From an uncultured Peptococcaceae bacterium (GTDB lineage Bacteria > Bacillota > Peptococcia > Peptococcales > Peptococcaceae), in the NCBI GenBank assembly GCA_900552455.1, contig URZX01000007.1, forward strand, positions 28,569 to 92,568: 64,000 bases of DNA. Reading direction: 5' to 3'. The stretch's first letter is position 1; every line of letters begins with the position of its first letter. Position numbers and translations under genes: made by a program. Positions 46,756 through 55,315 of this stretch are shown here, piece by piece. The notes under the pieces were generated by a model. It worked only from the letters and a program-made list of their open reading frames with translations. It ran no database searches and was not told the DNA's origin.

Positions 46756-47384
46756 TCTTTCACCCTCTCTGATAATTCGTCATGATCGGTGATCCCAGCA
46801 TCGATCAGTTCGTAAATCCTTTTCAATGATAGTCGACGCATCTGCGCCTGGCGCTGCTTTGGATCGTTCACAGACGCCAACAGCCACTGACGCACGCCGA
46901 TATAGACTTCAACAGCCAGATCCAGCCGCTCGTCGAGCGCAGGCTCGAGATATTCCCTCAGCGCCTTGGCAAATCCCGGCCCCTGACCGTACGTCGAGAC
47001 CGACACCGCATAGCGGGCACGTGGTATCTCTGCCTGCACGGAAAAATTGCCGTTCTGCGGATCCGTGATCGCATTCACCAGAATACGCGCCGCGTCGCAA
47101 TACGTGGCGATCGCTTTGTTCAGCGCCGCATCATCCGTCGCCGCAAAAACGATGAAGGGATCCAGCGCCGCAATATCAGCAAGCTGAAATGCCCGCCGTT
47201 CACAGCGGAGCAGACCGCGCACACAATCCTCGGCGATCTCCGCGCAGAAGGCCGGCGCGATCGCCGTGACCTCCGCGCCGGCAGCGAGCAGCCTACGGAT
47301 CTTGCGCGCCGCCACCTCACCGCCGCCGGCGACAAGCGCCCGACGTCCGGCCAGGTCCAGCATCACAGAATATCCAAACGCCAT
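46731..47384 (-). CDS. Precorrin-2 dehydrogenase / sirohydrochlorin ferrochelatase-like (CysG N-terminal type)
   Basis: A 217-residue protein with the NAD-binding start SVMLDLAGRRALVAGGGEVAARK and the following FAATDDAALN and NAITDPQNGNFSVQAEIPR, which define the SirC/Met8 group. It oxidises precorrin-2 to sirohydrochlorin; whether it also chelates iron or cobalt cannot be told. It overlaps hemA by 25 bases and the polyprenyl synthase stop by one base. Its place inside the hem operon points to siroheme or cobalamin as the product. Confidence 0.92.
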   Translation of the reverse strand: MAFGYSVMLDLAGRRALVAGGGEVAARKIRRLLAAGAEVTAIAPAFCAEIAEDCVRGLLRCERRAFQLADIAALDPFIVFAATDDAALNKAIATYCDAARILVNAITDPQNGNFSVQAEIPRARYAVSVSTYGQGPGFAKALREYLEPALDERLDLAVEVYIGVRQWLLASVNDPKQRQAQMRRLSLKRIYELIDAGITDHDELSERVKEWLSCSLD

Positions 47385-48361
47385 CAGATCGACCTTTCGT
47401 AAATATAATCCGCCGTCTGATAGAGCAGATCACGCGTCGCATTGTCCGCAAAGCCATCGAGAATGGCCTTGGCCGCGTCGATGTGGTAAAGGATCGTGTC
47501 CTCACAGGCGCCCACGATCTCATCCTGCGTGATGAACGGAATGATGAAATCAAAATCTTCCTTACCGTTTGGGAAGCGTGCGCGGATGCGGTTCACGATC
47601 TCTGCCTTTTCCGGGAAGTCCTTCTGCAAAAGCAGGATCGTTGGCAGATTGATCAGCCCGCTTTCGAGATCGTGACCGATCGGCTTGCCGATCTTGTCAT
47701 CCGCTGGCAAGAGATCCAGCATATCGTCCTTGATCTGAAACGCCATGCCGAGATGGTGCCCAAAGCGGTAGAACGCGTCCACCTCTTCTGGCGACGCGTC
47801 GCTCAGGATCGCGCCCGTCTGGCAGCAGATCGCGATCAAAAGCGCTGTTTTGCGCTCGATGCGGTAGTTGTAGCTTTCGATCGTCTGCTCCGTGTCAAAC
47901 ATCGAAGCCAGCTGCGCCACCTCGCCACGCGCCATTTCCACAGCCGTGTGGGTCAGGATCTGCAAAAGCTCCTTCGTGTGCGGCACTTCGTAGACCTTCT
48001 TCAGCGCCTCGATGAGAATATAGACGCCAATGTGCACCGCCACGTTGTTGTCGTAGGTCGCGTTGATCGTCGGCCGACCACGGCGCAGGTCCGAATTGTC
48101 GTTGACATCGTCGTGTATCAGCGAAGCTGTGTGGACCAGCTCCATGATCGATGCAAATTTGACAATGTCCTCATTTTTGACGCCGAAATACTGCGCACTC
48201 AGGATCACAAAGATCGGGCGCAGACGTTTGCCGCCGGCGCGGATCGTGTTCAGCGCACACTCGCGCACAAACGCATCGTCCACATTCACCAGGCGTTCAA
48301 GCTCGGCATCGACTTCCTTGAGTATATTTTTTATCTTTTGTTGCTGCATTAAATTCTTCAT
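47384..48361 (-). CDS. Polyprenyl diphosphate synthase (HepT/IspB type)
   Basis: A 325-residue trans-prenyltransferase that lengthens isoprenoid diphosphates, probably for a menaquinone side chain. The aspartate-rich motifs are LIHDDVNDNSDLRRGRPT (first) and QIKDDMLDLL (second), with the N-terminal GGKRLRP. ATG at 48361 follows AGGTGG. The preceding gene may encode a small partner subunit (see finding). The UbiA-type prenyltransferase at 61468 would use such a chain. Confidence 0.92.
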   Translation of the reverse strand: MKNLMQQQKIKNILKEVDAELERLVNVDDAFVRECALNTIRAGGKRLRPIFVILSAQYFGVKNEDIVKFASIMELVHTASLIHDDVNDNSDLRRGRPTINATYDNNVAVHIGVYILIEALKKVYEVPHTKELLQILTHTAVEMARGEVAQLASMFDTEQTIESYNYRIERKTALLIAICCQTGAILSDASPEEVDAFYRFGHHLGMAFQIKDDMLDLLPADDKIGKPIGHDLESGLINLPTILLLQKDFPEKAEIVNRIRARFPNGKEDFDFIIPFITQDEIVGACEDTILYHIDAAKAILDGFADNATRDLLYQTADYIYERSI

Positions 48362-48369
48362 GTATCCAC

Positions 48370-49008
48370 CTATTCACGAAATGCCCGAAGTGCAACGCTC
48401 GAGGACCATGCAGTCCCTGGTGCGTCTGGCGCACAGTCGCGCAGAGCCGCCAGAGAAACAGAAGCCGCTCCAGGCAGCGTGTTCTCTACAAGCAGCGTCT
48501 CGGCATCGCTTGTCATGCTTTCTTGATCGTCCCCTGGCACCAGGTATTCCACCAGGCGTTTCACCAGACAGGACTTCTTTTCCATCGTGCTGCGCCCCTC
48601 CAGAGAATAGGCGAGCAATTCCCTGTTGATCTTCTGCAACAGGTCCAGCCACTGCTCGAGCAACCCAATCTTATCCAGCGCGATCAGGTGCTCCGAAAAT
48701 GCCCCGGAGAGCAGATCCCCGTAAAGGATGCAGTGCTCAAGATCGTGGACACGTTCATTGAATCGAAAATCACCGGAATGGATGTGCAGCCAGGCGCTGA
48801 GATAACACTCCGTCATCGCAGCGCTCGTCATCAGCCGCTCCTCTTCATCGGCGACATCCGACCAGAAACGATCTCTCAGCGCAAAAAAATACAGGAAGTC
48901 CGTCGCCGTGAATGTCGTCGGCAGATCATCAAGCAGATGATTTGCTCCAATCGTCAGATCATCGTCCAGAACAGACGCATAGTATTGCAATGCTTTCTCG
49001 TGATTCAT
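48370..49008 (-). CDS. Unrecognised 212-residue helical protein, possible HepS-like partner subunit
   Basis: The ATG at 49008 (MNHEKALQYYASVLDDD) follows GGGGG; the longer frame lacks a site. No catalytic motif, signal peptide or membrane segment is visible; the protein looks all-helical up to about residue 160, then an acidic, low-complexity tail. The segment LEHCILYGDLLSGAFSEH resembles the GDY(L/Y)SG.(F/Y)..L motif of small subunits of heterodimeric heptaprenyl diphosphate synthases (HepS), and the large-subunit homologue starts eight bases downstream. This is suggestive, not proof. First gene of the hem run. Confidence 0.8.
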   Translation of the reverse strand: MNHEKALQYYASVLDDDLTIGANHLLDDLPTTFTATDFLYFFALRDRFWSDVADEEERLMTSAAMTECYLSAWLHIHSGDFRFNERVHDLEHCILYGDLLSGAFSEHLIALDKIGLLEQWLDLLQKINRELLAYSLEGRSTMEKKSCLVKRLVEYLVPGDDQESMTSDAETLLVENTLPGAASVSLAALRDCAPDAPGTAWSSSVALRAFRE

Positions 49009-49081
49009 CGGTGTCGTCCCCCTTTTTTTACAAACCAACTATATTCTATCACACCCCGCCTCAGAAAAAAAGCGGCTGTGT

Positions 49082-49678
49082 TCAGAAATTCACAGTCGCC
49101 AGGATGGTTTCTGTTTTTGCCAGCCGTTCCAGCGATTCCGTCAGGAAATATGCCTCCTCCAGCGAGCGACCACACGTCACTGCGCCGTGGCGCTCCAACA
49201 CACAGGCGCGCACCTCCGGCCACATCGCTCGTCCGACAGCATCCGCCAGCGCCTGCGTGCCATGATCGATGAACGGCACCAGCGGCACAGCGCCCAGACT
49301 CTCCGCCGCCTCCATAAGCAGCGCCGTCTGCGGCAAGCGTCCCGCGCGGTAGAGCGCCGTCGCATAAAGCGGATGGGCATGGACCACAGCGGAGATCTCC
49401 GGCTTCGCCGCATAGACAGCGAGATGCACTTTGAGCTCCGAGCTCGGCCGGCGCTCGCCGAAAAGCTGGCGTCCTGCACGATCGACGACGATGAGATCTT
49501 CTACGCGCACGTCGCCCTTGCAGAGATGCGTCGGCGTAACGAGAATATGCTCACCAACGCGCAGCGAAACGTTGCCATCCCAGGCGCAGACAAATCCCTG
49601 CTCATACAGCCGGTGGCAGACAGCCACAAATTCTTCCAGATGCGGCGCAAATTCCGGGAAACGCTCCGTGAGCATCAT
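49082..49678 (-). CDS. Class II aldolase/adducin family protein, probable deoxyribulose- or methylthioribulose-phosphate aldolase
   Basis: A 198-residue AraD/FucA-type aldolase. Zinc-binding histidines in VVHAHPLYA and LERHGAVTCG, and the acidic catalytic residue in RRPSSELKVHLAVY. GNVSLRVGEHILVTP matches the family's substrate loop. The start ATG overlaps mtnA by four bases. Next to an MtnA-type isomerase, such enzymes split 5-deoxyribulose-1-phosphate or methylthioribulose-1-phosphate into dihydroxyacetone phosphate and an aldehyde; fuculose-phosphate aldolase is the alternative. No dehydratase (MtnB) signature features can be distinguished by eye with certainty. Confidence 0.85.
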   Translation of the reverse strand: MMLTERFPEFAPHLEEFVAVCHRLYEQGFVCAWDGNVSLRVGEHILVTPTHLCKGDVRVEDLIVVDRAGRQLFGERRPSSELKVHLAVYAAKPEISAVVHAHPLYATALYRAGRLPQTALLMEAAESLGAVPLVPFIDHGTQALADAVGRAMWPEVRACVLERHGAVTCGRSLEEAYFLTESLERLAKTETILATVNF

Positions 49679-50721
49679 ACAAACATCTCCTTTGTAAACG
49701 GTGGCGCCAGAATCCCCTTCTCGGTGATGTAGCCCGTGACAAAATCCCTCGGCGTACAGTCAAACGCCGGATTGAGGATCTCCGCCTCTGCTGCCACCAT
49801 TGGTTTTTCGTACCAAAGGCTACGTACTTCTTCAGGATTGCGGAATTCGATCTCAATATCATGCATGTTCTGGGCGTCAAAATCGATCGTCGTCGACGGC
49901 ATACAAACGTAAAATGGCACGTGGAACCCATGGGCTATCGCCGCCAGCGTAAATGTGCCGATCTTGTTGGCAAAATCGCCGTTTTTCGCCACGCGGTCAC
50001 AGCCCACAAAGATTGCGTCGACGTGGTGGTTGCTCAGATACCAGCCCATCATGTTGTCACAGATCAGCGTCGTCGGCACACCCTTGTGGGTCAGCTCAAA
50101 GGTCGTCAGCCGCGCCCCCTGGAGCACTGGCCGCGTTTCCAGCGCCGTCACCGACACATGCAGCCCCCGCTCCTGCGCCATGTAGACGGGCGCCAGCGCC
50201 GTGCCATATTCGTTCGCCGTCGCCAAAAGCCCGGCGTTGCAGATCGTCATGACGCGCGCTCCGTCGTCCAGGAGATCGGCGCCGTAGCAGCCGATCGCTT
50301 CAGAGATCGCGCGATCCTCGACGTGCAGGGCGTAGGCCCGCGCGCGCAGCAGCTCTTTGGCCTGGGCCACACTGGCGAGGTTTTCCAATCCATCGACCAT
50401 GCGATTCAATGCGTTGGCGAGATTGACGGCGGTTGGCCGCGCGCTCTCGAGAACGCTTTTCTCAAAACGCACAAAGGTGCAGAAAAGTCCCAGATCGCTC
50501 GCCGACTGACCGCCAGCATTGAGCGCGCTCATCAAAAGACCATATGCCGCAGTGATGCCAATAAGCGGCGCCCCACGCACCTCGAGATCCTTGATGGCAT
50601 GATAAACATCCTGGCTGCTTACGAGCGTTTTGTAAACGAGCGCATTTGGCAGCTTTGTCTGATCGATGATCGTGATGCTGTTGTCCGCCTCATTGTAGCG
50701 GATTGTCTCCAGGCTGTTCAT
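49675..50721 (-). CDS. mtnA: 5-methylthioribose-1-phosphate isomerase family protein
   Basis: A 348-residue aldose-to-ketose isomerase of the eIF2B-like fold, converting (methylthio)ribose- or 5-deoxyribose-1-phosphate to the ribulose form. Catalytic cysteine in MTICNAGLLAT and catalytic aspartate in VGCDRVAKNGDFANKIGT; LEVRGAPLIGITAAYG is the usual N-terminal motif. It lies between a purine nucleoside phosphorylase and a class II aldolase with four-base overlaps on both sides, so the three products almost surely form one pathway. Confidence 0.94.
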   Translation of the reverse strand: MNSLETIRYNEADNSITIIDQTKLPNALVYKTLVSSQDVYHAIKDLEVRGAPLIGITAAYGLLMSALNAGGQSASDLGLFCTFVRFEKSVLESARPTAVNLANALNRMVDGLENLASVAQAKELLRARAYALHVEDRAISEAIGCYGADLLDDGARVMTICNAGLLATANEYGTALAPVYMAQERGLHVSVTALETRPVLQGARLTTFELTHKGVPTTLICDNMMGWYLSNHHVDAIFVGCDRVAKNGDFANKIGTFTLAAIAHGFHVPFYVCMPSTTIDFDAQNMHDIEIEFRNPEEVRSLWYEKPMVAAEAEILNPAFDCTPRDFVTGYITEKGILAPPFTKEMFV

Positions 50722-51515
50722 TGCGCGCCCCCGATCTCACGGATGAATTCACCGACCATCGCCGAGAACACCGGCTGCGCCCGTCGTCCCGCTTCGAACA
50801 CTTCTTCTTCCGTAAGCTTTTGATCGAGCACACCAGCCGCCATGTTGCTGATCAGCGAGATCCCGCAGACGCGCAGTCCCAGCTGACGCGCCACCAGCAC
50901 CTCCGGCACCGTCGACATGCCCACAGCGTCCGCGCCCATCGTGCGGAAAGCGCGGATCTCCGCCGGCGTTTCGTAGTTCGGTCCCGTCACGCCAATGTAG
51001 ACGCCACTGTGCACCATCGCCGGATATTTTTCAGCAATGCGCTTGAAAATCGCCAGATACTCGCGGTCGTAGGCAAAGCTCATATCCGGAAAACGCACGC
51101 GTCCCTCTTCCTTCGGCCCAATCAGCGGATTCTGCCCGGTGAGATTGATGTGGTCCTCGATCAGCATAAAATCTCCCGCGTGAAACTCCAAATTGATCCC
51201 GCCAGACGCATTCGTCACGATGAGCGTCTCCACGCCAAGCGCGTGAAAAATGTGCACCGGCCGCACCACATTTTCCATACCGCAGCCTTCATAAAAATGC
51301 AGACGCCCCTGCAGCGCAAACGCCGGCACCCCAGCGATCGTGCCGTAGTGAAAACGGCCGACATGCCCCGGCGCCGTCGCTTCCGGCATGTCCGGAATGT
51401 CGTGAAACGGGATCGTTTCTTCAATCTCCATCATCTCATCGATCGTATCGTTCAGACCAGAACCGAGGATCACCGCGATCTTCGCCCGATCCTTCCATTC
51501 CATAATATCCATCAT
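50718..51515 (-). CDS. Purine nucleoside phosphorylase I
   Basis: A 265-residue trimeric-type phosphorylase. Phosphate-site GSGLNDTID, TNASGGINLEF, and the substrate-site GADAVGMSTVPEVLVA are conserved. The asparagine in LISNMAAGV fits the residue that selects 6-oxopurines (inosine, guanosine) in PunA; MtnP would differ here. Three ATGs in a row (51518, 51515, 51512) follow AAAGGAG; the middle one has the best spacing. It heads the three-gene unit with mtnA and the aldolase, after the ftsX terminator. Confidence 0.92.
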   Translation of the reverse strand: MMDIMEWKDRAKIAVILGSGLNDTIDEMMEIEETIPFHDIPDMPEATAPGHVGRFHYGTIAGVPAFALQGRLHFYEGCGMENVVRPVHIFHALGVETLIVTNASGGINLEFHAGDFMLIEDHINLTGQNPLIGPKEEGRVRFPDMSFAYDREYLAIFKRIAEKYPAMVHSGVYIGVTGPNYETPAEIRAFRTMGADAVGMSTVPEVLVARQLGLRVCGISLISNMAAGVLDQKLTEEEVFEAGRRAQPVFSAMVGEFIREIGGAQ

Positions 51516-51540
51516 CATTCTCTCCTTTACGATTTTCTCC

Positions 51541-51592
51541 AAAAAAACAGGGGCCGCCACACAAGCGAAAACACGTTTGTGCGACAGCCCCT
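51541..51592 (-). terminator. Terminator of the ftsEX run
   Basis: AGGGGC at 51549-51554 pairs with GCCCCT at 51587-51592 as part of an imperfect stem of about 18 base pairs; the minus strand then has seven Ts. It lies six bases beyond the ftsX stop. Confidence 0.87.
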
Positions 51593-51597
51593 TTCAT

Positions 51598-52488
51598 TTA
51601 TATCTTCAAATGCTTGCGTACAGCGAACACGCTGCCCAGCGCCCCCAGCACGATCCCAACGAGCAGATTGGCTGCGATCAGCAGGACCATCATGTAGTTG
51701 TTGTTGAGAAGCGGCAGAAACGGCAGATTTTGGTGGATGTAGGAATAAATGTTTTCATATCCCCACCAGACAAACGCACCAGCCACCAGCGCCCCCAGCG
51801 CGCCGAGGATGATCCCCTCGATGAAGAACGGCATACGGATGAAGCTGTTCTTCGCGCCGACGAGCTTCATGATCTGGATCTCGTCGCGACGGCTGTTGAC
51901 CGTCAGCTGGATCGTCGTGTTGATCAAAAACAGGGTGGCGATGATCATCAGTACAATAATGAGCACACCCAGCGCCGCAGCAGATTTGCTGAAGCTGATG
52001 ACATTGTTGACGACATCCTGTCCGTAGCTGACGCTGTCGATGATCTCTTCACCAGCGAGGCCATCAGCGATCGCCTGGATGTTTTCAGGTTTGTCAACGG
52101 TGATCTCAAAGGAATCCGGCAGCGGATTATCCCCTTCGAGGGATTCGCGGATATTCAGATCAGAATCCTGCATCTGCGCATCCAGCGAGTTCAGCGCTTC
52201 TTCCTTGCTCACATAGACCACATTTTCAACGTGATCCGTTTTCTCCAGCTTTTCCAGAAGCTCCGTATTCTTCGCCGGATCTGATGGCTGCTTCAGATAA
52301 GCGACGACGCGCAGCTGATCCTCAATGCTCTGCGTCGCGTTGTAGCTATTCGCCGCAACCAGCGACGCCGCGCTCAAAAGCGCCAGCGTGATCGCAATCG
52401 TGAGGATCGTGAGGAACGAGAACAGCTTGTGGCGCGTGATCTGGCGCAAGCTGTCACGCAGGGTGTATTTAGTTTTTGTCAGGAACAT
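51598..52488 (-). CDS. ftsX: Cell division protein FtsX
   Basis: A 296-residue four-pass membrane protein. First membrane segment near 22-46, an extracellular domain to about 170, then segments around 172-195, 220-242 and 268-288. NSRRDEIQIMKLVGAKNSFIRMP is the characteristic cytoplasmic motif. With FtsE it transmits a division signal to a periplasmic or extracellular peptidoglycan hydrolase or its activator. It overlaps ftsE by 20 bases. Confidence 0.96.
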   Translation of the reverse strand: MFLTKTKYTLRDSLRQITRHKLFSFLTILTIAITLALLSAASLVAANSYNATQSIEDQLRVVAYLKQPSDPAKNTELLEKLEKTDHVENVVYVSKEEALNSLDAQMQDSDLNIRESLEGDNPLPDSFEITVDKPENIQAIADGLAGEEIIDSVSYGQDVVNNVISFSKSAAALGVLIIVLMIIATLFLINTTIQLTVNSRRDEIQIMKLVGAKNSFIRMPFFIEGIILGALGALVAGAFVWWGYENIYSYIHQNLPFLPLLNNNYMMVLLIAANLLVGIVLGALGSVFAVRKHLKI

Positions 52489-53167
52489 CTAACCAATACC
52501 CCCCATTCGTACTGTCTCTCACAATGCGCCCATTTGCCAGCGTCACCACACGGTGCGGATGCTTGTCGACCAACAGCTCATCGTGTGTCGCCATCATGAC
52601 GGTGGTACCAATGCTGTTGATCGCCTCAAACAACGAGAAAATTTCCTCCCCGTGCTTCGGGTCCAGGTTGCCTGTCGGCTCGTCGGCGATCACGATCTGC
52701 GGCTTGTTGACGATCGCGCGGGCGATCGCCACACGCTGCTGTTCGCCGCCAGAAAGCTCGTGCGGATAGTGATCCTTGCGGTCCAAAAGCTCCACAAACT
52801 CCAGCGCCTCGCGCGTCCGCTTCACAACCTCACGTCGCGGCAAGCCAATGCATTCGCAGGCAAAGGCCACGTTCTCCCAGGCCGAGCGGTCAGCGAGCAG
52901 ACGGAAGTTCTGGAAAACGAAGCCGATCTTGCGGCGATAATATGGCAGGCGGCGCTTTTTGAGCTTTGCCAGGTCGATGCCATCCACTCGGATGGTCCCC
53001 TGCGTGGCGACAAGCTCGCGCAGCACCAGCTTCGTCAGCGTCGATTTTCCGGCGCCGCTTTCACCAACGATATATACAAATTCTCCTGCATCGATCTGCA
53101 GATTGATATCCGCTAAACCAACAGTGCCATTCTTAAAGGTATGGCCTGCATTGGTAAAATGAATCAT
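52469..53167 (-). CDS. ftsE: Cell division ATP-binding protein FtsE
   Basis: A 232-residue ABC ATPase: Walker A GESGAGKST, signature ELSGGEQQR, Walker [14 protein letters not shown]. The N-terminus IHFTNAGHTFKNGTVGL and lack of its own permease other than FtsX fix the identity. It lies 20 bases after dapL and overlaps ftsX. FtsEX-dependent hydrolase control would fit the M23 protein at 59145, though that link is inference. Confidence 0.97.
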   Translation of the reverse strand: MIHFTNAGHTFKNGTVGLADINLQIDAGEFVYIVGESGAGKSTLTKLVLRELVATQGTIRVDGIDLAKLKKRRLPYYRRKIGFVFQNFRLLADRSAWENVAFACECIGLPRREVVKRTREALEFVELLDRKDHYPHELSGGEQQRVAIARAIVNKPQIVIADEPTGNLDPKHGEEIFSLFEAINSIGTTVMMATHDELLVDKHPHRVVTLANGRIVRDSTNGGYWLDVPDKN

Positions 53168-53187
53168 TTACTCACACCCTAGTTCTA

Positions 53188-54375
53188 TTACTTCAAAATT
53201 TCTTTCAAACGCTCCATCGCTTCGCGTGTGCGTTCTGGCGTGTTGAACGCCGTCAGACGGAAGAAACCTTCCCCATTCTTGCCAAAGCCTTCCCCTGGCG
53301 TGCCGACAACCTGTGCCTTTTCGAGAAGGAAATCGAAAAATTCCCAGGAGCTCATGTTGTTCGGACATTTCAGCCATACATATGGGGAGTAATGGCCACC
53401 AGTATAATAAATGCCCAGCTCATCGAGCGTATCCGCGATGATCTTTGCATTTTCCTTGTAGCCCTGGATATTTTCCATGATCTCAGCATAGCCTTCTTCA
53501 GTGAACACAGCAGCAGCAGCCTTCTGAACAATGTATGGCGTGCCGTTGAATTTCGTAGACTGACGACGGAACCACATATCCTTCAGAGACTGGCCGTCGC
53601 GGACGAGTTCTTTTGGCACAACCGTGTAGCTGCAGCGGGTCCCGGTGAAGCCGGCAGTCTTGGAGAGAGACGCGATCTCGATCGCGCAGGTGCGGGCACC
53701 AGGGATTGCGAAGATCGTGCGTGGCAGATCCGTGCCACTGGCAAATACTTCGTACGCGCTGTCAAAGAAGATCACAGCGCCCTGTGCATTGGCGAAATCT
53801 ACCCAAGTCTGGAGCTGATCTTTGTTGTAGCATGCGCCGGTTGGATTGTTTGGCGAGCAGAGATAGAGAATGTCTACCTTTTCGTCGGTGCCGAGGTCTT
53901 CCGGCATTGGCAGGAAATTGTTGCCTTCGTTCGCGTTCAGGAAGCTGACCTTGCGGCCATCCATGACGTTGGTATCCAGATAAACAGGGTAAACCGGATC
54001 AGGGATGACAACGTGGCAATCCTTGGAGAAAATGTCTAGAATGTTGGCGATGTCGCTCTTTGCACCGTCACTGACAAACACTTCGTCGGCGTCGATGTCT
54101 GCGCCGAGCTTGCCATAGTAATCAGCCAGTGCTTCACGCAGGAATGCATAGCCCTGTTCCGGACCGTAGCCCATGAAGGTTTCAGCCTTTGCGTTTTCGT
54201 CGACAGCATCGTGCAGCGCCTGGATGACGGTTTTTGCCAAAGGCTTCGTAACGTCGCCGATGCCGAGCTTAATGATATCTGCTTGTGGATGCGCTTCAGA
54301 ATAAACGCGCACTTTTTCAGCAACAGTAGAGAACAGGTAGTTATTCTTGAGGTTCGCGTAGTTGGTGTTGATCAT
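53188..54375 (-). CDS. dapL: LL-diaminopimelate aminotransferase
   Basis: A 395-residue PLP enzyme that makes LL-diaminopimelate from tetrahydrodipicolinate in one step, bypassing the acylated intermediates. INTNYANLKNNYLFSTVAEK at the start, SPNNPTGA, and the PLP lysine in ASLSKTAGFTGTR identify DapL. Product feeds lysine and peptidoglycan synthesis, which suits the neighbouring murI and ftsEX. ATG at 54375 after AAAGGA. Confidence 0.97.
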   Translation of the reverse strand: MINTNYANLKNNYLFSTVAEKVRVYSEAHPQADIIKLGIGDVTKPLAKTVIQALHDAVDENAKAETFMGYGPEQGYAFLREALADYYGKLGADIDADEVFVSDGAKSDIANILDIFSKDCHVVIPDPVYPVYLDTNVMDGRKVSFLNANEGNNFLPMPEDLGTDEKVDILYLCSPNNPTGACYNKDQLQTWVDFANAQGAVIFFDSAYEVFASGTDLPRTIFAIPGARTCAIEIASLSKTAGFTGTRCSYTVVPKELVRDGQSLKDMWFRRQSTKFNGTPYIVQKAAAAVFTEEGYAEIMENIQGYKENAKIIADTLDELGIYYTGGHYSPYVWLKCPNNMSSWEFFDFLLEKAQVVGTPGEGFGKNGEGFFRLTAFNTPERTREAMERLKEILK

Positions 54376-54411
54376 GTAAGATGGTCCTTTCTATAAAAAA
54401 ATAATCAAGCC

Positions 54412-55314
54412 TCAGTCTGGGAAAACCAGCTGAATGCGTTCATTATACAGCGAGATTTCCGCCACTTCAAACTCGCCAGCGTATTCACCGTCCAGCGTCC
54501 ACGGCAGCGGTTTGGCAGCGGTGATCTTAAACGAACGCCCCTTCACGCTGCGAATGCAGTCGTTGTCGTAGCGGCGCACGTTCAGCGAATGTACGAGCTT
54601 CTGCAGATCGATCGGCGTCACCGGCCGACGGATCAGCGTCAGCTCAAACTTGCCATCGGTCAGCATGGATTTCTGGTCGTCGTCAAACTGCAGGAAACCG
54701 CCGATGGATTTTGAATTTGACACAGCGACCATGATGAAATTTCCTTCGATCGTCGTTTCGCCGTCGATCTCGATCTTCAGCGAAAACACGTCGGACAGAT
54801 CTGTGATCTTTCTGGATGCTTCAAAATAGTAGGCATATTTTCCCAGTAAATTTTTGAGATACTGCGGCGTGCCATAGGACACTTCCGTAAACGCGCCGGC
54901 TGCAGCAACATAGCTAAAGATCTGGCCGTTGAACATTCCGAAGTCATAGTTGTGCGGCACAGAATCGAGCACTGTATCTGCCGCCGCCTGGATGTCACTT
55001 GGAATGCCCAGCGAGCGGGCAAAGTCATTGACAGTCCCTGCTGGAATGCAGGCGATCGGCGCATAGGTCTTCTCCGTTGTCGCCGTAATGCCGCGCAGGA
55101 TCTCGTTGAGCGTGCCGTCACCACCGCAGGAAATGATCAGATCGTAGCCTTCGCCACGTTCTCTGATGTATTCTGTCGCATCATTGGCTTTCTGCGTGAT
55201 GTAAACTGTCGTCACATAGCCGCGAGCGTTGAATTTGCTGAGAATGTCGATCAGATTCTCCTTGATCGCCATCTTTCCTGCATTCGGATTAACAATAAAC
55301 AACGCCTTTTTCAT
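54412..55314 (-). CDS. Diacylglycerol kinase/YegS-like lipid kinase family protein
   Basis: A 300-residue protein of the DagK/YegS family that phosphorylates lipids at the membrane. NPNAGKM and SCGGDGTLNEILRG are the nucleotide-binding motifs; PAGTVNDFARSLGIP is also conserved. The exact lipid substrate cannot be read. ATG at 55314 follows GGGGAG, one base after the murI stop; the longer frame lacks a site. Recycling of diacylglycerol is the common role in Firmicutes. Confidence 0.92.
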   Translation of the reverse strand: MKKALFIVNPNAGKMAIKENLIDILSKFNARGYVTTVYITQKANDATEYIRERGEGYDLIISCGGDGTLNEILRGITATTEKTYAPIACIPAGTVNDFARSLGIPSDIQAAADTVLDSVPHNYDFGMFNGQIFSYVAAAGAFTEVSYGTPQYLKNLLGKYAYYFEASRKITDLSDVFSLKIEIDGETTIEGNFIMVAVSNSKSIGGFLQFDDDQKSMLTDGKFELTLIRRPVTPIDLQKLVHSLNVRRYDNDCIRSVKGRSFKITAAKPLPWTLDGEYAGEFEVAEISLYNERIQLVFPD

Positions 55315-55315
55315 G

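Noticed and set aside
49020..49081. Possible terminator after the class II aldolase gene
   Set aside because: Complementary arms exist (CCGC/GCGG) but the T-run sits inside the loop instead of after the stem.
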